From NCBI RefSeq assembly GCF_008728855.1, contig NZ_CP042906.1, positions 1,178,001 through 1,242,000 on the forward strand: a stretch of DNA of 64,000 nt, read 5' to 3'. A program made the translations under genes and the position numbers. Below, piece after piece: positions 9,499-18,665 of the stretch (within the stretch, counting starts at the first letter, position 1; every line of letters begins with the position of its first letter). The notes under the pieces were generated by a model. The model was not told the DNA's origin and ran no database searches. It saw only the letters and a program-made list of their open reading frames with translations. This DNA is from Hypericibacter terrae. GTDB lineage: Bacteria; Pseudomonadota; Alphaproteobacteria; Dongiales; Dongiaceae.

Positions 9499-11091
9499 TT
9501 AATTCAACGAGACGCCTTCGAAGTTGTGGAAGCCCAAGGGATCCATGACGTAGCCCTGGACCTTCTTGTTCATCGGCATGTAGACCACCGAGTGCACGAT
9601 CGGCACGACCGGTGCTTCGTCATGCAGCAGCTGCTCGGCCTTGTCGTAGATCTCGGTCCGCTTGGCCTGGTCCGAGGTCTCCTTGGCCTGCTTCAGCATG
9701 GCGTCGTAGTCGTTGTTGCACCACTTCTCGTTGTTCTGACCCGGCGCCTGGCCGGTGCCGTTGCAGCCGTGCAGGTAGAGGAAGTTGTCGGGATCGCCGA
9801 TGTCGCCGGTCCAGCCGATCTGGGCCATCGGCGCCTCGCCGTTGTGCAGGCGCTTGAGGTATTCGCCCCAGTCGAAGGTGACGAGATTGACCTTGATGCC
9901 GACCTTGGCCAGATCGGCCTGCATCAGCTCGCCCATCTTCTTGCCGTCGAGGTTATAGGGGCGCGAGACCGGCTGGTACCAGAGGTCGGTCGTGAGATCC
10001 GTCACGCCGGCGGCTTCCAGCATCTGCTTGGCCTTGGCGGGATCGTAGGGATAGGCCTCGACCTTGTCGTTGTAGCCCCAGATGGTCGGCGGCAGCAGGT
10101 TCTTCGCGGCCACGGCGCCGCCCATATACTCGGCCTTGATGATCGCCTCTTTGTTGATCGCCATGTTGATCGCCTTTCGGACGTCGACGTTGTCGAACGG
10201 CTTCATGGTGGCGTTCATGGTGAGATAGGCGATGTTGAGGCCCGGAGCCTCCATCACGTTGAGCTTCGAATCTGCCTTCAGCGCTTCGACGTCGGCGGCC
10301 GCCGGGTACGGCATGATATCGCATTCACCGGCCATCAGCTTGGCCTTGCGGACCGCCGGGTCCTTGGTGATGGCGAACACCAGGTCGTCGATCTTCTGCT
10401 TGCCGCGCCAGTAGTCGGGGTTCGCCTTGTAGCGGATCACCGCGTCCTTCTTGTAATCGACGAAGGTGAAGGGCCCGGTGCCGACCGGCAACTGGTCGAT
10501 CTGTTCCTTCTTGTTCTCCGCGGCGAGCTTGTCGGCGTATTCCTTGGAGAGGATCGAGGCCCACTCCATCGCGATCTCGGAGATGAACGGCGCCTCCGGA
10601 TGGGTGAGCGTGATCTTCACCGTCATGTCGTCGACCTTCTCGACCCTCTTGATGGTGTCGGGCATGCCCATGCCCTCGAAGTAGGCGTAGGAGCCGCCAC
10701 TGACGTCGTGATAGGGGTTCGCCTTGTCGAGCATGCGGTTGAAGCTGAACACCACGTCGTCGGCATTGAGCGCGCGGGTCGGCTTGAAGAACTTCGTGGT
10801 CTGGAACTTGACGCCCGGCCGCAGATGGAAGGTGTAGGCCAGGCCGTCATCCGAAACCTCGTACTTCTCGGCGAGCGCCGGCATCGGATCGGTGGTGCCG
10901 AACTTGATCTCGATCAGGCGGTTGAAGACCGGGCGCACCACGTCGAGCGTGGTGCCGGAATCATAGAGCTGCGGCCCGAAGCCCTCAGGGCTGCCTTCCG
11001 AGCAATAGACCAGGGTCTTTGCTTCGGCCGCGACAGTAAAGCTGGCGATCATCGCCAACGCCGCGACGGCTCCCAAAAGTTGACGTTTCAT
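9499..11091 (-). CDS. dppA: Periplasmic dipeptide-binding protein DppA
   Basis: The 530-residue protein has a signal peptide ending AEA before KTLVYCSEGSPEGF. That mature N-terminus is close to E. coli DppA as I remember it, as are the SGGSYAYFEGMG, GTGPF, MPYPAAADVE and WTGDIGDPDNF segments. This solute-binding family 5 protein captures dipeptides (in some bacteria also heme or delta-aminolevulinate) for DppBCDF. GGGGAGG lies 9 nt before the ATG, a strong ribosome site. It is the first gene of the operon, divergent from a thioesterase gene with 230 nt between. Confidence 0.95.
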   Translation of the reverse strand: MKRQLLGAVAALAMIASFTVAAEAKTLVYCSEGSPEGFGPQLYDSGTTLDVVRPVFNRLIEIKFGTTDPMPALAEKYEVSDDGLAYTFHLRPGVKFQTTKFFKPTRALNADDVVFSFNRMLDKANPYHDVSGGSYAYFEGMGMPDTIKRVEKVDDMTVKITLTHPEAPFISEIAMEWASILSKEYADKLAAENKKEQIDQLPVGTGPFTFVDYKKDAVIRYKANPDYWRGKQKIDDLVFAITKDPAVRKAKLMAGECDIMPYPAAADVEALKADSKLNVMEAPGLNIAYLTMNATMKPFDNVDVRKAINMAINKEAIIKAEYMGGAVAAKNLLPPTIWGYNDKVEAYPYDPAKAKQMLEAAGVTDLTTDLWYQPVSRPYNLDGKKMGELMQADLAKVGIKVNLVTFDWGEYLKRLHNGEAPMAQIGWTGDIGDPDNFLYLHGCNGTGQAPGQNNEKWCNNDYDAMLKQAKETSDQAKRTEIYDKAEQLLHDEAPVVPIVHSVVYMPMNKKVQGYVMDPLGFHNFEGVSLN

Positions 11092-11321
11092 AGAGATTGA
11101 CCTCCCCGAAAGTGATTGCGGCGGCCGTTCCGAGACACTGGTTCCCGGACGACCGCCTTGGCCGCGACCCTAGGCGGCCCCAATCGGCATTGTCAATGTG
11201 GCACCGGGCTTCGCAGCCCCGTGATCACAGCATCCGATTGCATCGCGCCGATGTTTCCAATGTTTCAGAGCAGCGCGGTAACAGCTTGACCGGCTTTGCT
11301 CTTTCGCTATGGTGCCGCGCC

Positions 11322-11837
11322 ATGCGCGACGAGCTTCCCCCGATCGAATCTCCCTTTCTGGTCGAAGGACTGAAGGTCCTGCCGGCCTGGATCGACAGTA
11401 ATGGCCACTTCAACATCGCCTATTACTTACATTGCTTCGACCTGGCGTTCGACCGGGTCTATGAACGTTTCGGATTCGAACATGGAATGATCAAGACGCA
11501 GCAGGCCTCGACCTTCGCCGCCGAGCTGCATCTGAGCTTCAAGCGCGAGCTGTTCGAGGGCGCGCCGCTGCGGATCGCCACCCAGCTGATCGATGCCGAT
11601 CCCCGACGCTGCTCTTTCGTCCAGGCCATGTACCATGCGGACGAGGGATATCTGGCCGCTACTGTAGAATGGCTGATCCTCTATATCGATATGAACCAGC
11701 GGAAGGTCGCGGTCATGCCGGCGACGCTGCAGGCGCATCTGGCCCGCGTGCTGGAGGCCCATCGCGCGATCCCGCTGCCGGCGCCGGTTGGGCGCGGCAT
11801 CTCGATCCCCCGGCGCCCGCCCTCGGGGCCGACCTGA
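11322..11837 (+). CDS. Thioesterase family protein (hot-dog fold)
   Basis: The 171-residue protein has the acyl-CoA thioesterase hot-dog pattern: a WIDSNGHFNIAYYL segment (candidate catalytic Asp, then GHxN) at the start of the long central helix, followed by beta strands with HLSFKRELFEGAPL. Such enzymes hydrolyse acyl- or aryl-CoA esters; the substrate cannot be inferred. The ATG at 11322 begins the conserved part; the frame upstream to 11097 has no family similarity. The C-terminal 20 residues are Pro/Arg rich. It converges on the M14-type gene 16 nt away. Confidence 0.78.
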   Translation: MRDELPPIESPFLVEGLKVLPAWIDSNGHFNIAYYLHCFDLAFDRVYERFGFEHGMIKTQQASTFAAELHLSFKRELFEGAPLRIATQLIDADPRRCSFVQAMYHADEGYLAATVEWLILYIDMNQRKVAVMPATLQAHLARVLEAHRAIPLPAPVGRGISIPRRPPSGPT

Positions 11838-11853
11838 TCGCCGCGTCGCGGGC

Positions 11854-12996
11854 TCAGTCTTCCAGCAGGTAACCCTGGCGCGAGGCCAGAGGCTCGGTGC
11901 CGACGATCTTGCCGATCGAATTGCCCGGCCGGACCATCTTGTGCTGCCGGCGCGTCATGAGGAATCCGTCGGTCCCGGCGGCAAGCGACAGGCGCTGTTG
12001 GGACGGGTCTTCCGCCAGCGGATTCAGGATCTCGGCAATCACATCGCCCTTGGCGACCTTGGCACCCAGGGCCCGGCGATAGCAGACGATTCCGGCGACA
12101 GGCGAGCGCAGCACCTCGGTCGCGTCCAGGCTCGTGGCATCGCAGAGGGGCTTCGGCAAGGGCCCCGGATCGCCCGCGATCAGGCCGCGCCGTTGCAGGA
12201 AGCGGAACAGGGCTTGCGCGTCCGGCCGGTTGATCTCGTCGCCCGTGTCCGCCTGTCCACGATACTCGATGGTCGCGGCGAGACAGGCGGGCGGCACGGG
12301 TGTCTCGGGCCCCACTGCCGCCGCCAGCCGCGTCCAGGGCGTGCTGAAGGTCTCGTCGAAGGAATGGCCGCCGGAGTCCGCCGCCAGCAGGGTCGCGCGG
12401 CTGCCGATCTCGGCCGAGAGGTCGCGTGCCTCGGGCCAGTGCTGCGGGATCAGATAGAGATGCATCAGCGCTTCGTCGTCGCAATGCATGTCCAGCACGA
12501 TATCGGCGTCGACGGCAAGGCGGGTCAGGGCGCCGCGCAGGCTCGAGAACTCGTTGCCGGGCTGGAGCTCGCCGGCGATCTCGCGCAGAGCGGAGCGAAC
12601 GGCGTCGATGTTCCGTGCCGGATCGCGCCCAAGCTTGCCGGCGACACGCGTCGGCAGGGTTGGATAAAGGTCGGGCCAGCTGCGATTGAAGTTGCCGCCG
12701 CCGGAGGCTTCGTGGCGCCCGAGCAGGTGATCGTTCAGGCTCTGGGACAGGCCGATCGGATTGGCGACCGGCACCAGGATGATCTCGCCGGCGATGGCGC
12801 CTTCGGCGTCGGCCTCGTCGAGCAATTTCATGAGATGATGGGCGACGAGCATGGCCGGGGTTTCGTCGGCATGGATCGAGGCCTGCAGATAGGCCTTGGG
12901 CCGCGCCCCCGGCCGGCCATAGCGATGCGCCAGCAGGTGACGCTGGGTGCCGGGGCTGGGCGACACCAGGGCGATGCGTTCGGTGGTCTTGGTCAT
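11854..12996 (-). CDS. Succinylglutamate desuccinylase/aspartoacylase-type zinc hydrolase (M14 family)
   Basis: The 380-residue protein has the zinc site of the AstE/AspA group: His42-x2-Glu45 in SIHADETPAM and His171 in DMHCDD, with Glu244 in TIEYRG as probable catalytic base. GGNFNR near 100 is the substrate-carboxylate Asn-Arg motif. The C-terminal beta domain (RSPVAGIVCYRRALGAKVAKGD) is biotinyl-like, as in related deacylases. These enzymes remove acyl or peptide groups from small amides; the substrate is unknown. The ATG at 12996 starts the conserved sequence. It may be linked metabolically to the adjacent peptide importer, but it is not in the same operon. Confidence 0.85.
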   Translation of the reverse strand: MTKTTERIALVSPSPGTQRHLLAHRYGRPGARPKAYLQASIHADETPAMLVAHHLMKLLDEADAEGAIAGEIILVPVANPIGLSQSLNDHLLGRHEASGGGNFNRSWPDLYPTLPTRVAGKLGRDPARNIDAVRSALREIAGELQPGNEFSSLRGALTRLAVDADIVLDMHCDDEALMHLYLIPQHWPEARDLSAEIGSRATLLAADSGGHSFDETFSTPWTRLAAAVGPETPVPPACLAATIEYRGQADTGDEINRPDAQALFRFLQRRGLIAGDPGPLPKPLCDATSLDATEVLRSPVAGIVCYRRALGAKVAKGDVIAEILNPLAEDPSQQRLSLAAGTDGFLMTRRQHKMVRPGNSIGKIVGTEPLASRQGYLLED

Positions 12997-13277
12997 GGAA
13001 CAGGGTCCCTGATTCCGTGGAACCGCAGAGGGCGTGCGGCGTTGGAGATGGCGTGGGCGCCAATCCGGCGAACGCCGTGGCGGCCATGTTGGAATCCATC
13101 GTTATCATATCCGGCGCGGAATCGACACCGGCCGCGGCAACAGCGGGCCTCGGGGGCAAGAACGGGAAAGGTGACGTCGATGTGATGACGGTGCCGGACA
13201 TTCTCATGGTCTCTTTGGAAGGCCGATAGAATCCCTCCCTTGCCAGATCGCACCTCGCCGCCTAATTCACAGATAAG

Positions 13278-13937
13278 ATGCAGAAACCAGAATCGCGCCG
13301 CTCTCCCGTAACCCAGGATGCCTTCGACGCCCTCGTGGCGGCCTTGCGGTCCCGGCTGCATCAGGGCAGCGATTTTCCGATCGACGCCTGTGAGCGTTTC
13401 GAGGCCGGCCTCGCGGGGCTCCACGGGCCCGTCCAGATTCCCGATGGCGGCGCCCACCCCGAATTCCCCCTGGCCGTGCTGAAGACGCTGCCCGAGGCGC
13501 TCGAGGCCGCGCGGGAAGGCGTGCCCGATCTGGCCGAGCCGCTGTCGAAGATGGCGCCCGCTTTGCGCTGGACCCAGAGCTATCGCGATCGACCGCCCTC
13601 CAGCGATTTCCTGGACCGCTACGGCTACGCGCAGTTCGTCGGTCCCGCCAATGTGCCGAGCCTGATGGTCAGCGATCGACTCGCCTTCGGCGTGCTGCTT
13701 CTGGCACCGGGCACGCTCTATCCGGCCCATGCGCATCCCGCGGAGGAGCTCTATGTGCCGCTGGCGCCGGCGCGCTGGCTGCGCGGCGAGGAGAAATGGC
13801 GCGAGCGGCAGGCGGGCGATCTCGTGCATCACGCTTCGGGCATGGTCCATGCGACCGAAGCCGGGACGGCGCCCTTGCTGTCGCTCTATCTCTGGCTCGG
13901 CGATCTCGCGACGGGCGCCAGGATCCTCCCCTCCTGA
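13278..13937 (+). CDS. Cupin protein of the dimethylsulfoniopropionate (DMSP) lyase DddL/DddQ type
   Basis: The 219-residue protein ends in a cupin barrel. The metal site reads GTLYPAHAHPAEELYVPL, giving His151, His153, Glu157 and Tyr159, with a later His191 in GMVHATEAG. This matches the pattern of DMSP lyases of the DddL/DddQ group, which use a metal and a Tyr to cleave DMSP to dimethyl sulfide and acrylate. The helical N-terminal half (about 1-100) is also typical. No acrylate-handling genes adjoin it, so DMSP may not be its true substrate. It stands alone, in a 281-nt divergent arrangement with the M14-type gene. Confidence 0.72.
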   Translation: MQKPESRRSPVTQDAFDALVAALRSRLHQGSDFPIDACERFEAGLAGLHGPVQIPDGGAHPEFPLAVLKTLPEALEAAREGVPDLAEPLSKMAPALRWTQSYRDRPPSSDFLDRYGYAQFVGPANVPSLMVSDRLAFGVLLLAPGTLYPAHAHPAEELYVPLAPARWLRGEEKWRERQAGDLVHHASGMVHATEAGTAPLLSLYLWLGDLATGARILPS

Positions 13938-14014
13938 GCGGATTCGGGGCTGCGGGGAGCCCTCGCGAAAACGCATAAATCGAGCCCGGCGGGCATGCTA
14001 TAAGCCCGTCCGTG

Positions 14015-16357
14015 ATGACTTCCGACAGCGATTCTCCCTCCTTCGAGCCGCGCTCGGCGCCTGGCGCCGGCCGTGAGCCGCTCTATCTATCGGCGCTCAA
14101 CGAGACCCAGCGCGAGGCGGTCGAGGCGCTCGACGGCCCCGTGCTGGTGCTGGCGGGCGCGGGCACCGGCAAGACGCGGGTGCTGACGACGCGGCTCGCC
14201 CATCTCCTCAACACCGGCAAGGCCGGTCCGGGCGATCTTCTCGCCGTCACCTTCACCAACAAGGCGGCGCGCGAGATGAAGGACCGCGTCGCGGCCCTGG
14301 TTCACCGCACGGTCGAAGGCTGGTGGCTGGGCACCTTCCACGCCCTGGCCGCGCGCATTCTGCGCAGCCATGCCGAGGTGGTGGGGCTCAAGCCGAACTT
14401 CACCATCCTCGACAGCGACGACCAGCTGCGCCTGATGAAGCAGATCGTGCAGGCGGCCGACATCGACGACAAGAAATGGCCGCCGCGCGCGGTGCTGCAT
14501 CAGGTCGAGCGCTGGAAGGATCGGGGTCTCGGGCCCGACAAGATCGGCGTGGCCGAAGCCGGCGATTTCGCCGAAGGCAAGGGGCCCGAGATCTATCGTG
14601 CCTATCAGGAGCGCCTCAAGACCCTGAACGCCGCCGATTTCGGCGACCTGCTCCTGCATAATCTGACGATCTTTCTCACGCGCCCCGAAATCCTCGAACG
14701 CTATCAGCAGCGCTTCCGCTACATCCTGGTGGACGAGTATCAGGACACCAACGTCTCGCAATATCTCTGGCTGCGGCTGCTGGCGCAGAAATATCGCAAC
14801 ATCTGCTGTGTCGGCGACGACGACCAGTCGATCTATGGCTGGCGCGGTGCGGAGGTCGGCAACATCCTGCGGTTCGAGGAGGATTTCCCCGGGGCCCGAA
14901 TCGTCCGGCTCGAACGCAACTACCGCTCGACCCAGCATATCCTACGCGCGGCTTCGGGCCTGATCGCGCATAACGAAGGCCGGCTCGGCAAGACGCTCTG
15001 GACCGAGGACGATCCCGGCGAGAAGGTGCTGCTGCGCGGCCTTTGGGACGGCGAGGCCGAGGCGCGCTACATCTCCGACGAGATCGAGGCGATCGAGCGG
15101 CGCGGCGGCTCGCTCGGCCAGATCGCGATCCTGGTGCGCGCCGGCTATCAGATGCGCGAGTTCGAAGAGCGCTTCATGACCGCGGGCGTGCCCTATCGCG
15201 TCGTCGGGGGGCCACGCTTCTACGAGCGCCAGGAAATCCGCGACGCGCTCGCCTATCTGCGCCTGGTGCATCAGCCGGCCGACGATCTTGCCTTCGAGCG
15301 CGTGGTCAATCTCCCGCGCCGGGGCATCGGCGACAGCACGCTGCAATTGCTGCATCGCTTCGCGCGCGCCAACGACATGCCGCTGACCGAGGCGGCGCTG
15401 CGGCTGGTCGGCAGCGACGAGCTCAAGCCGGCCGCCAAGCGCGCGCTCGGCCGGTTCATGGAGGATCTCGACCGCTGGCGCGGCTTCGCGCGCGATCTGT
15501 CCCATACCGAGCTGGCCGAGCGGCTGCTCGACGAATCCGGCTATACCGCGATGTGGCAGAACGACCGCTCGCCCGACGCCGCCGGGCGCCTCGAGAACCT
15601 CAAGGAGCTGGTCGTCGCCATGGCCGAGTTCGAGACCCTCGGCGGCTTCCTCGAACATGTCAGCCTCGTGATGGAGAACGCCGCGACCGATTCGCTCGAG
15701 AAGGTCACGCTCATGACGCTGCACAGCGCCAAGGGCCTGGAGTTCGACCATGTGTTCCTGCCGGGCTGGGAGGAGGGCGTGTTCCCGCATCAGCGGGCCC
15801 TCGACGAGACCGGCCTCTCCGGGCTCGAGGAGGAGCGGCGGCTCGCCTATGTCGGGCTGACCCGGGCGCGCAAGCGCGCCTGGGTCTCCTATGCCGCCAA
15901 CCGGCGAATCCATAACCAGTGGCAGAGCCTGATCCCCTCGCGCTTCGTGGACGAGTTGCCCAAGGACGCGATCGACCGGGTCGTCGATCCCGGTCTCTAC
16001 GGCGCCGGTCGTGGCGGCGAGGAGACGGACGAATGGTCGCGCGGCCGGCTCGGCGAGAGCGGCGGACGCGAATTCGGACGTTTCTTCTCGGGCGGGAATG
16101 CGGGGCGCTCGACCGTCGCGCGGTTCGGCTCCCGGCGCGATGCCTTCGCGCGCGAACGCTCGCCGCGGCTGATCGAATCCGCGTCCTCGTCGCGCTCCTC
16201 GGGCGCCTTCGGCGTCGGCGACCGGGTGTTCCATCTGAAATTCGGCTACGGCAAGGTGACCGTCGCCGAGGGCGACAAGCTCGAGATTCAGTTCGACAAG
16301 GCCGGCACCAAACGCGTCATGGCGAGCTTCGTCCTGCCCGCCGACCAGGCGGGCTGA
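14015..16357 (+). CDS. uvrD: UvrD/PcrA-type superfamily 1 DNA helicase
   Basis: The 780-residue 3'-5' helicase unwinds DNA in excision and mismatch repair. Motifs in order: Q motif LNETQREAV (28-36), Walker A AGAGTGKT (47-54), Ia TFTNKAAREM, II LVDEYQDTN, III GDDDQSIYGWRGA, IV ERNYRST, V TLMTLHSAKGLEFD and VI YVGLTRARKR. A C-terminal tail after a Ser/Arg/Gly-rich spacer carries GDRVFHLKFGYGKV, the Tudor-like RNA-polymerase-binding module of PcrA/UvrD. GTG at 14012 and ATG at 14015 are both possible starts; neither has a clear ribosome site, and TATAAG lies only about 8 nt upstream. prmA follows after 8 nt. Confidence 0.93.
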   Translation: MTSDSDSPSFEPRSAPGAGREPLYLSALNETQREAVEALDGPVLVLAGAGTGKTRVLTTRLAHLLNTGKAGPGDLLAVTFTNKAAREMKDRVAALVHRTVEGWWLGTFHALAARILRSHAEVVGLKPNFTILDSDDQLRLMKQIVQAADIDDKKWPPRAVLHQVERWKDRGLGPDKIGVAEAGDFAEGKGPEIYRAYQERLKTLNAADFGDLLLHNLTIFLTRPEILERYQQRFRYILVDEYQDTNVSQYLWLRLLAQKYRNICCVGDDDQSIYGWRGAEVGNILRFEEDFPGARIVRLERNYRSTQHILRAASGLIAHNEGRLGKTLWTEDDPGEKVLLRGLWDGEAEARYISDEIEAIERRGGSLGQIAILVRAGYQMREFEERFMTAGVPYRVVGGPRFYERQEIRDALAYLRLVHQPADDLAFERVVNLPRRGIGDSTLQLLHRFARANDMPLTEAALRLVGSDELKPAAKRALGRFMEDLDRWRGFARDLSHTELAERLLDESGYTAMWQNDRSPDAAGRLENLKELVVAMAEFETLGGFLEHVSLVMENAATDSLEKVTLMTLHSAKGLEFDHVFLPGWEEGVFPHQRALDETGLSGLEEERRLAYVGLTRARKRAWVSYAANRRIHNQWQSLIPSRFVDELPKDAIDRVVDPGLYGAGRGGEETDEWSRGRLGESGGREFGRFFSGGNAGRSTVARFGSRRDAFARERSPRLIESASSSRSSGAFGVGDRVFHLKFGYGKVTVAEGDKLEIQFDKAGTKRVMASFVLPADQAG

Positions 16358-16365
16358 TCCCGGGC

Positions 16366-17313
16366 ATGGCGAAGCGCGCCGGTTCCGGGGCCGCTGCCGC
16401 GGGCACGCCTCTCTGGCAATTCCGCATCGAGCTGCCGGCGCGGGATGGCGCGGCGATCGAGGCGCTGGAGGAGGCGCTGGAACCCAGCGCCGTGGCGCTG
16501 TTGCGCTTCGAACGCGCCAAGGGCAAGCGCTGGCGCGTCGACGCCCTCTTCGCCGCCCGGCCCGAGCGCAAGGCGCTGGCTTCCCTGCTGCGGTCCCTGG
16601 GATTGGAGAAGCGCGCCTGGCAGCTCGATCGCCTGCCCGACCGCGACTGGGTGGCCGAGAGCCAGGCGAGGCTGCCGGCGCTCAAGGTGGGACGCTTCTT
16701 CGTTCACGGCTCGCATCATCGGGGCGCCATCCCGCGCGGCAAGCTGGCGCTCGAGATCGACGCCGGCATCGCCTTCGGCACCGGCCGCCATCAGACCACC
16801 CGCGGCTGTCTCGAGCTGATCGAGCGGCTCGCGGCGACGCCGCCCGCGCGGCCGCTCGATCTCGGTTGCGGCACCGGGATCCTGGCGCTGGCCATGGCGA
16901 AGCTCTGGGGCGTGGCCGTGATCGCGGCCGACAACGATCCGGACGCGGTGACGGTGACCCGTGAAAACGCCGAACGGAATAGATTGCGGGATCTGATCCG
17001 GCCGTTGCGCAGCGAAGGTTACACGGCCGCCGCGGTGAAACGGGCGGGACCCTTCGACCTCATCGTCGCCAATATCCTGGCGCGACCCTTGATCGAGATG
17101 GCGCCCGATCTCGCGCGCCATCTCATGCCGGGCGGGCGGGCGATCCTGTCAGGGCTGTTGATCGAGCAGGAGAACGAGGTTCTGGCCGCGCATCGCGCGC
17201 TGGGGCTGCGCTGCGAGGCGCGCCAGCATCATGGCGACTGGTCGGCGCTGTTGCTGCGCAAGCCCCGAGCGAGGGCCGCGGTGCCCCGCAGCCGTCGGGT
17301 CAGAGGTCGTTAG
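16366..17313 (+). CDS. prmA: Ribosomal protein L11 methyltransferase PrmA
   Basis: The 315-residue protein has the two-domain PrmA layout: an N-terminal ferredoxin-like substrate domain (residues about 15-100) and a Rossmann methyltransferase. The SAM motif is LDLGCGTGIL (164-173), with AFGTGRHQTT before it and DLIVANILARPL as the active-site loop. It trimethylates ribosomal protein L11. It starts 8 nt after uvrD and is probably co-transcribed. Its last 14 nt overlap the end of the convergent gene at 17300. The C-terminus has an extra Arg-rich tail. Confidence 0.92.
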   Translation: MAKRAGSGAAAAGTPLWQFRIELPARDGAAIEALEEALEPSAVALLRFERAKGKRWRVDALFAARPERKALASLLRSLGLEKRAWQLDRLPDRDWVAESQARLPALKVGRFFVHGSHHRGAIPRGKLALEIDAGIAFGTGRHQTTRGCLELIERLAATPPARPLDLGCGTGILALAMAKLWGVAVIAADNDPDAVTVTRENAERNRLRDLIRPLRSEGYTAAAVKRAGPFDLIVANILARPLIEMAPDLARHLMPGGRAILSGLLIEQENEVLAAHRALGLRCEARQHHGDWSALLLRKPRARAAVPRSRRVRGR

Positions 17314-17686
17314 GATTGCCCGGGAGAACCGATCCGGTGCCGACGACGCTGCCGTCGAGGATCAGTTGGAAATTATGGCCGTCGCGGCCGAACCGCCAGC
17401 AGCGCGCCTGCGTCTCCTCGGCGCCGGTCAGGCACAGGGCATTATCCTTGATCGTCCAGGTGCCCTTGTAGTCGGCGCCGTGGATCGTGCCGTTCTTGTT
17501 GTAGTAGTAGGCGAAGCTGCCGGCTTTGGAGGTCTCGCCGGTCAAGGTATTGCCGATGATGAGACCGCGAATCTCCGAGCCCATCAGGACCTCTTGGATC
17601 CCTTTCGGCGAGGCCCAGCCGGTGGCCGGGATCGCGAACGCCAATGCCGTCATGCCCATCATCAAGGCCGAACGAAGCCGCGTCAT
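17300..17686 (-). CDS. Small secreted protein of unknown function
   Basis: The 128-residue product begins with a clear signal peptide (MTRLRSALMMGM, hydrophobic core, Gly-Trp-Ala-Ser region). The mature part has a pattern seen in many small alphaproteobacterial exported proteins: IIGNTLTG, then YYYNKNGTIHG, GTWTIKDNALC and a second Cys in ARCW. This suggests a small calycin-like beta barrel with a disulfide. No catalytic motif is visible. The ATG at 17686 is chosen because it begins the signal peptide; a start at 17731 would put charged residues in front. Function unknown. Confidence 0.65.
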   Translation of the reverse strand: MTRLRSALMMGMTALAFAIPATGWASPKGIQEVLMGSEIRGLIIGNTLTGETSKAGSFAYYYNKNGTIHGADYKGTWTIKDNALCLTGAEETQARCWRFGRDGHNFQLILDGSVVGTGSVLPGNPNDL

Positions 17687-17800
17687 CACACGCCCCCACA
17701 ACAGAATTTCTTGTTTTGCGGCGGGAGTCACATCGCACAGCGGTTGGCTTGGGCCCTACCGGTGAAGCTCCCCGAGCCGTAAGTTAAAAAAACATTAAGG

Positions 17801-17838
17801 CAAAACAAAGACGACGGCTCGAGGATCGAGCCGTCGTC
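17801..17838 (-). terminator. Terminator after the DUF1127-repeat gene
   Basis: A perfect 13-bp stem (17810-17822 with 17826-17838) with loop GGA lies 45 nt past the stop of the minus-strand gene. On the minus strand it is followed by TTTGTTTTG. On the plus strand it is followed by CTGTTTT, so it may work in both directions. Confidence 0.75.
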
Positions 17839-17882
17839 CTGTTTTAGCCAATATTGTCAGCGACTTGGTCGCCGACGGGAGG

Positions 17883-18542
17883 TCAGGCGGCGCGGGGCGC
17901 CGAGCTGTCGTTGGCGTTCGCCGCGGGACGGACCGAGCGGATCGCCAGCTCCTCGGCGACCCAGTCGATATCGCCACGCGCGATGCCGATATCGGCCAGC
18001 ATGTGATTGTCGAGCTGGCCCAGCTCCTTGGCGGCGGCCCGGTAGCGGTTCCACACGCGAATGGTGGAGACCTCTTCCGCGTCGTTCGACCAGGCCGGCG
18101 CGTCGCCGGTCAGGGTCTTCGCGACCGCCGGGATCTCGTCCCGGGTCAGGCCGATGTCGCGGAGCATGCGATCGTCGAGCGCCATCAGGTTATGATAGGC
18201 GCGACGACGGCGGGCGAGACGGGCCACCGGGCGAACCACGAGATCCTGGACCAGCGACTGGATTTCCTGGAACAGGGTCCCGTCGATCGGGGCATAGGCC
18301 TGAGCGGTCAGCTCGGCCACGCGCTCGCTGTCGCCGCGGGTCAGGCCGACATCGGCCAGCATCCGCTCGTTCAGCACCCCGAGCTCCTGCAGCACCTGGT
18401 GCTTCCGGGCCGCGTGCCGCCAGCGAGTGACCAGCGAACGGCCGAAGGCAGCAATGCGAGCAAAGCCATCGACAGAAGCGACAGAGGCCGGCATCGTCGC
18501 GCGGCTGTCCGTCGCCAGTTCCATATCCATCAAGCGAGTCAT
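17883..18542 (-). CDS. Protein with three DUF1127 (YjiS-like) units
   Basis: The 219-residue protein contains three copies of the short DUF1127 helix-hairpin motif. The hallmarks are LNERMLADVGLTRGD (57-71), LDDRMLRDIGLTRDE (122-136) and LDNHMLADIGIARGD (177-191), each preceded by an Arg-rich amphipathic helix. Single-copy DUF1127 proteins are usually 45-80 residues; some in Rhizobiales take part in phosphate, carbon and RNA metabolism control. A tandem triple form is unusual. The ATG at 18542 is chosen because sequence upstream is non-conserved. It has its own terminator and is divergent from pepP. Confidence 0.8.
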   Translation of the reverse strand: MTRLMDMELATDSRATMPASVASVDGFARIAAFGRSLVTRWRHAARKHQVLQELGVLNERMLADVGLTRGDSERVAELTAQAYAPIDGTLFQEIQSLVQDLVVRPVARLARRRRAYHNLMALDDRMLRDIGLTRDEIPAVAKTLTGDAPAWSNDAEEVSTIRVWNRYRAAAKELGQLDNHMLADIGIARGDIDWVAEELAIRSVRPAANANDSSAPRAA

Positions 18543-18665
18543 TTTCGAGATCCGATCATCTTTCCTGGGCGCTATTGCCCTGCGCTTACGGTGGCAAATA
18601 TAGGAAGAAGCTTCAGGTTTAGGCAGCGGTTTTGCTGCATTGCAGTAATGCCTTGAGCGCATACA

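Noticed and set aside
8392-11100. A 902-residue plus-strand open frame opposite dppB and dppA
   Set aside because: Antisense to well-conserved transport genes; His/Asp/Gln-rich without domains.
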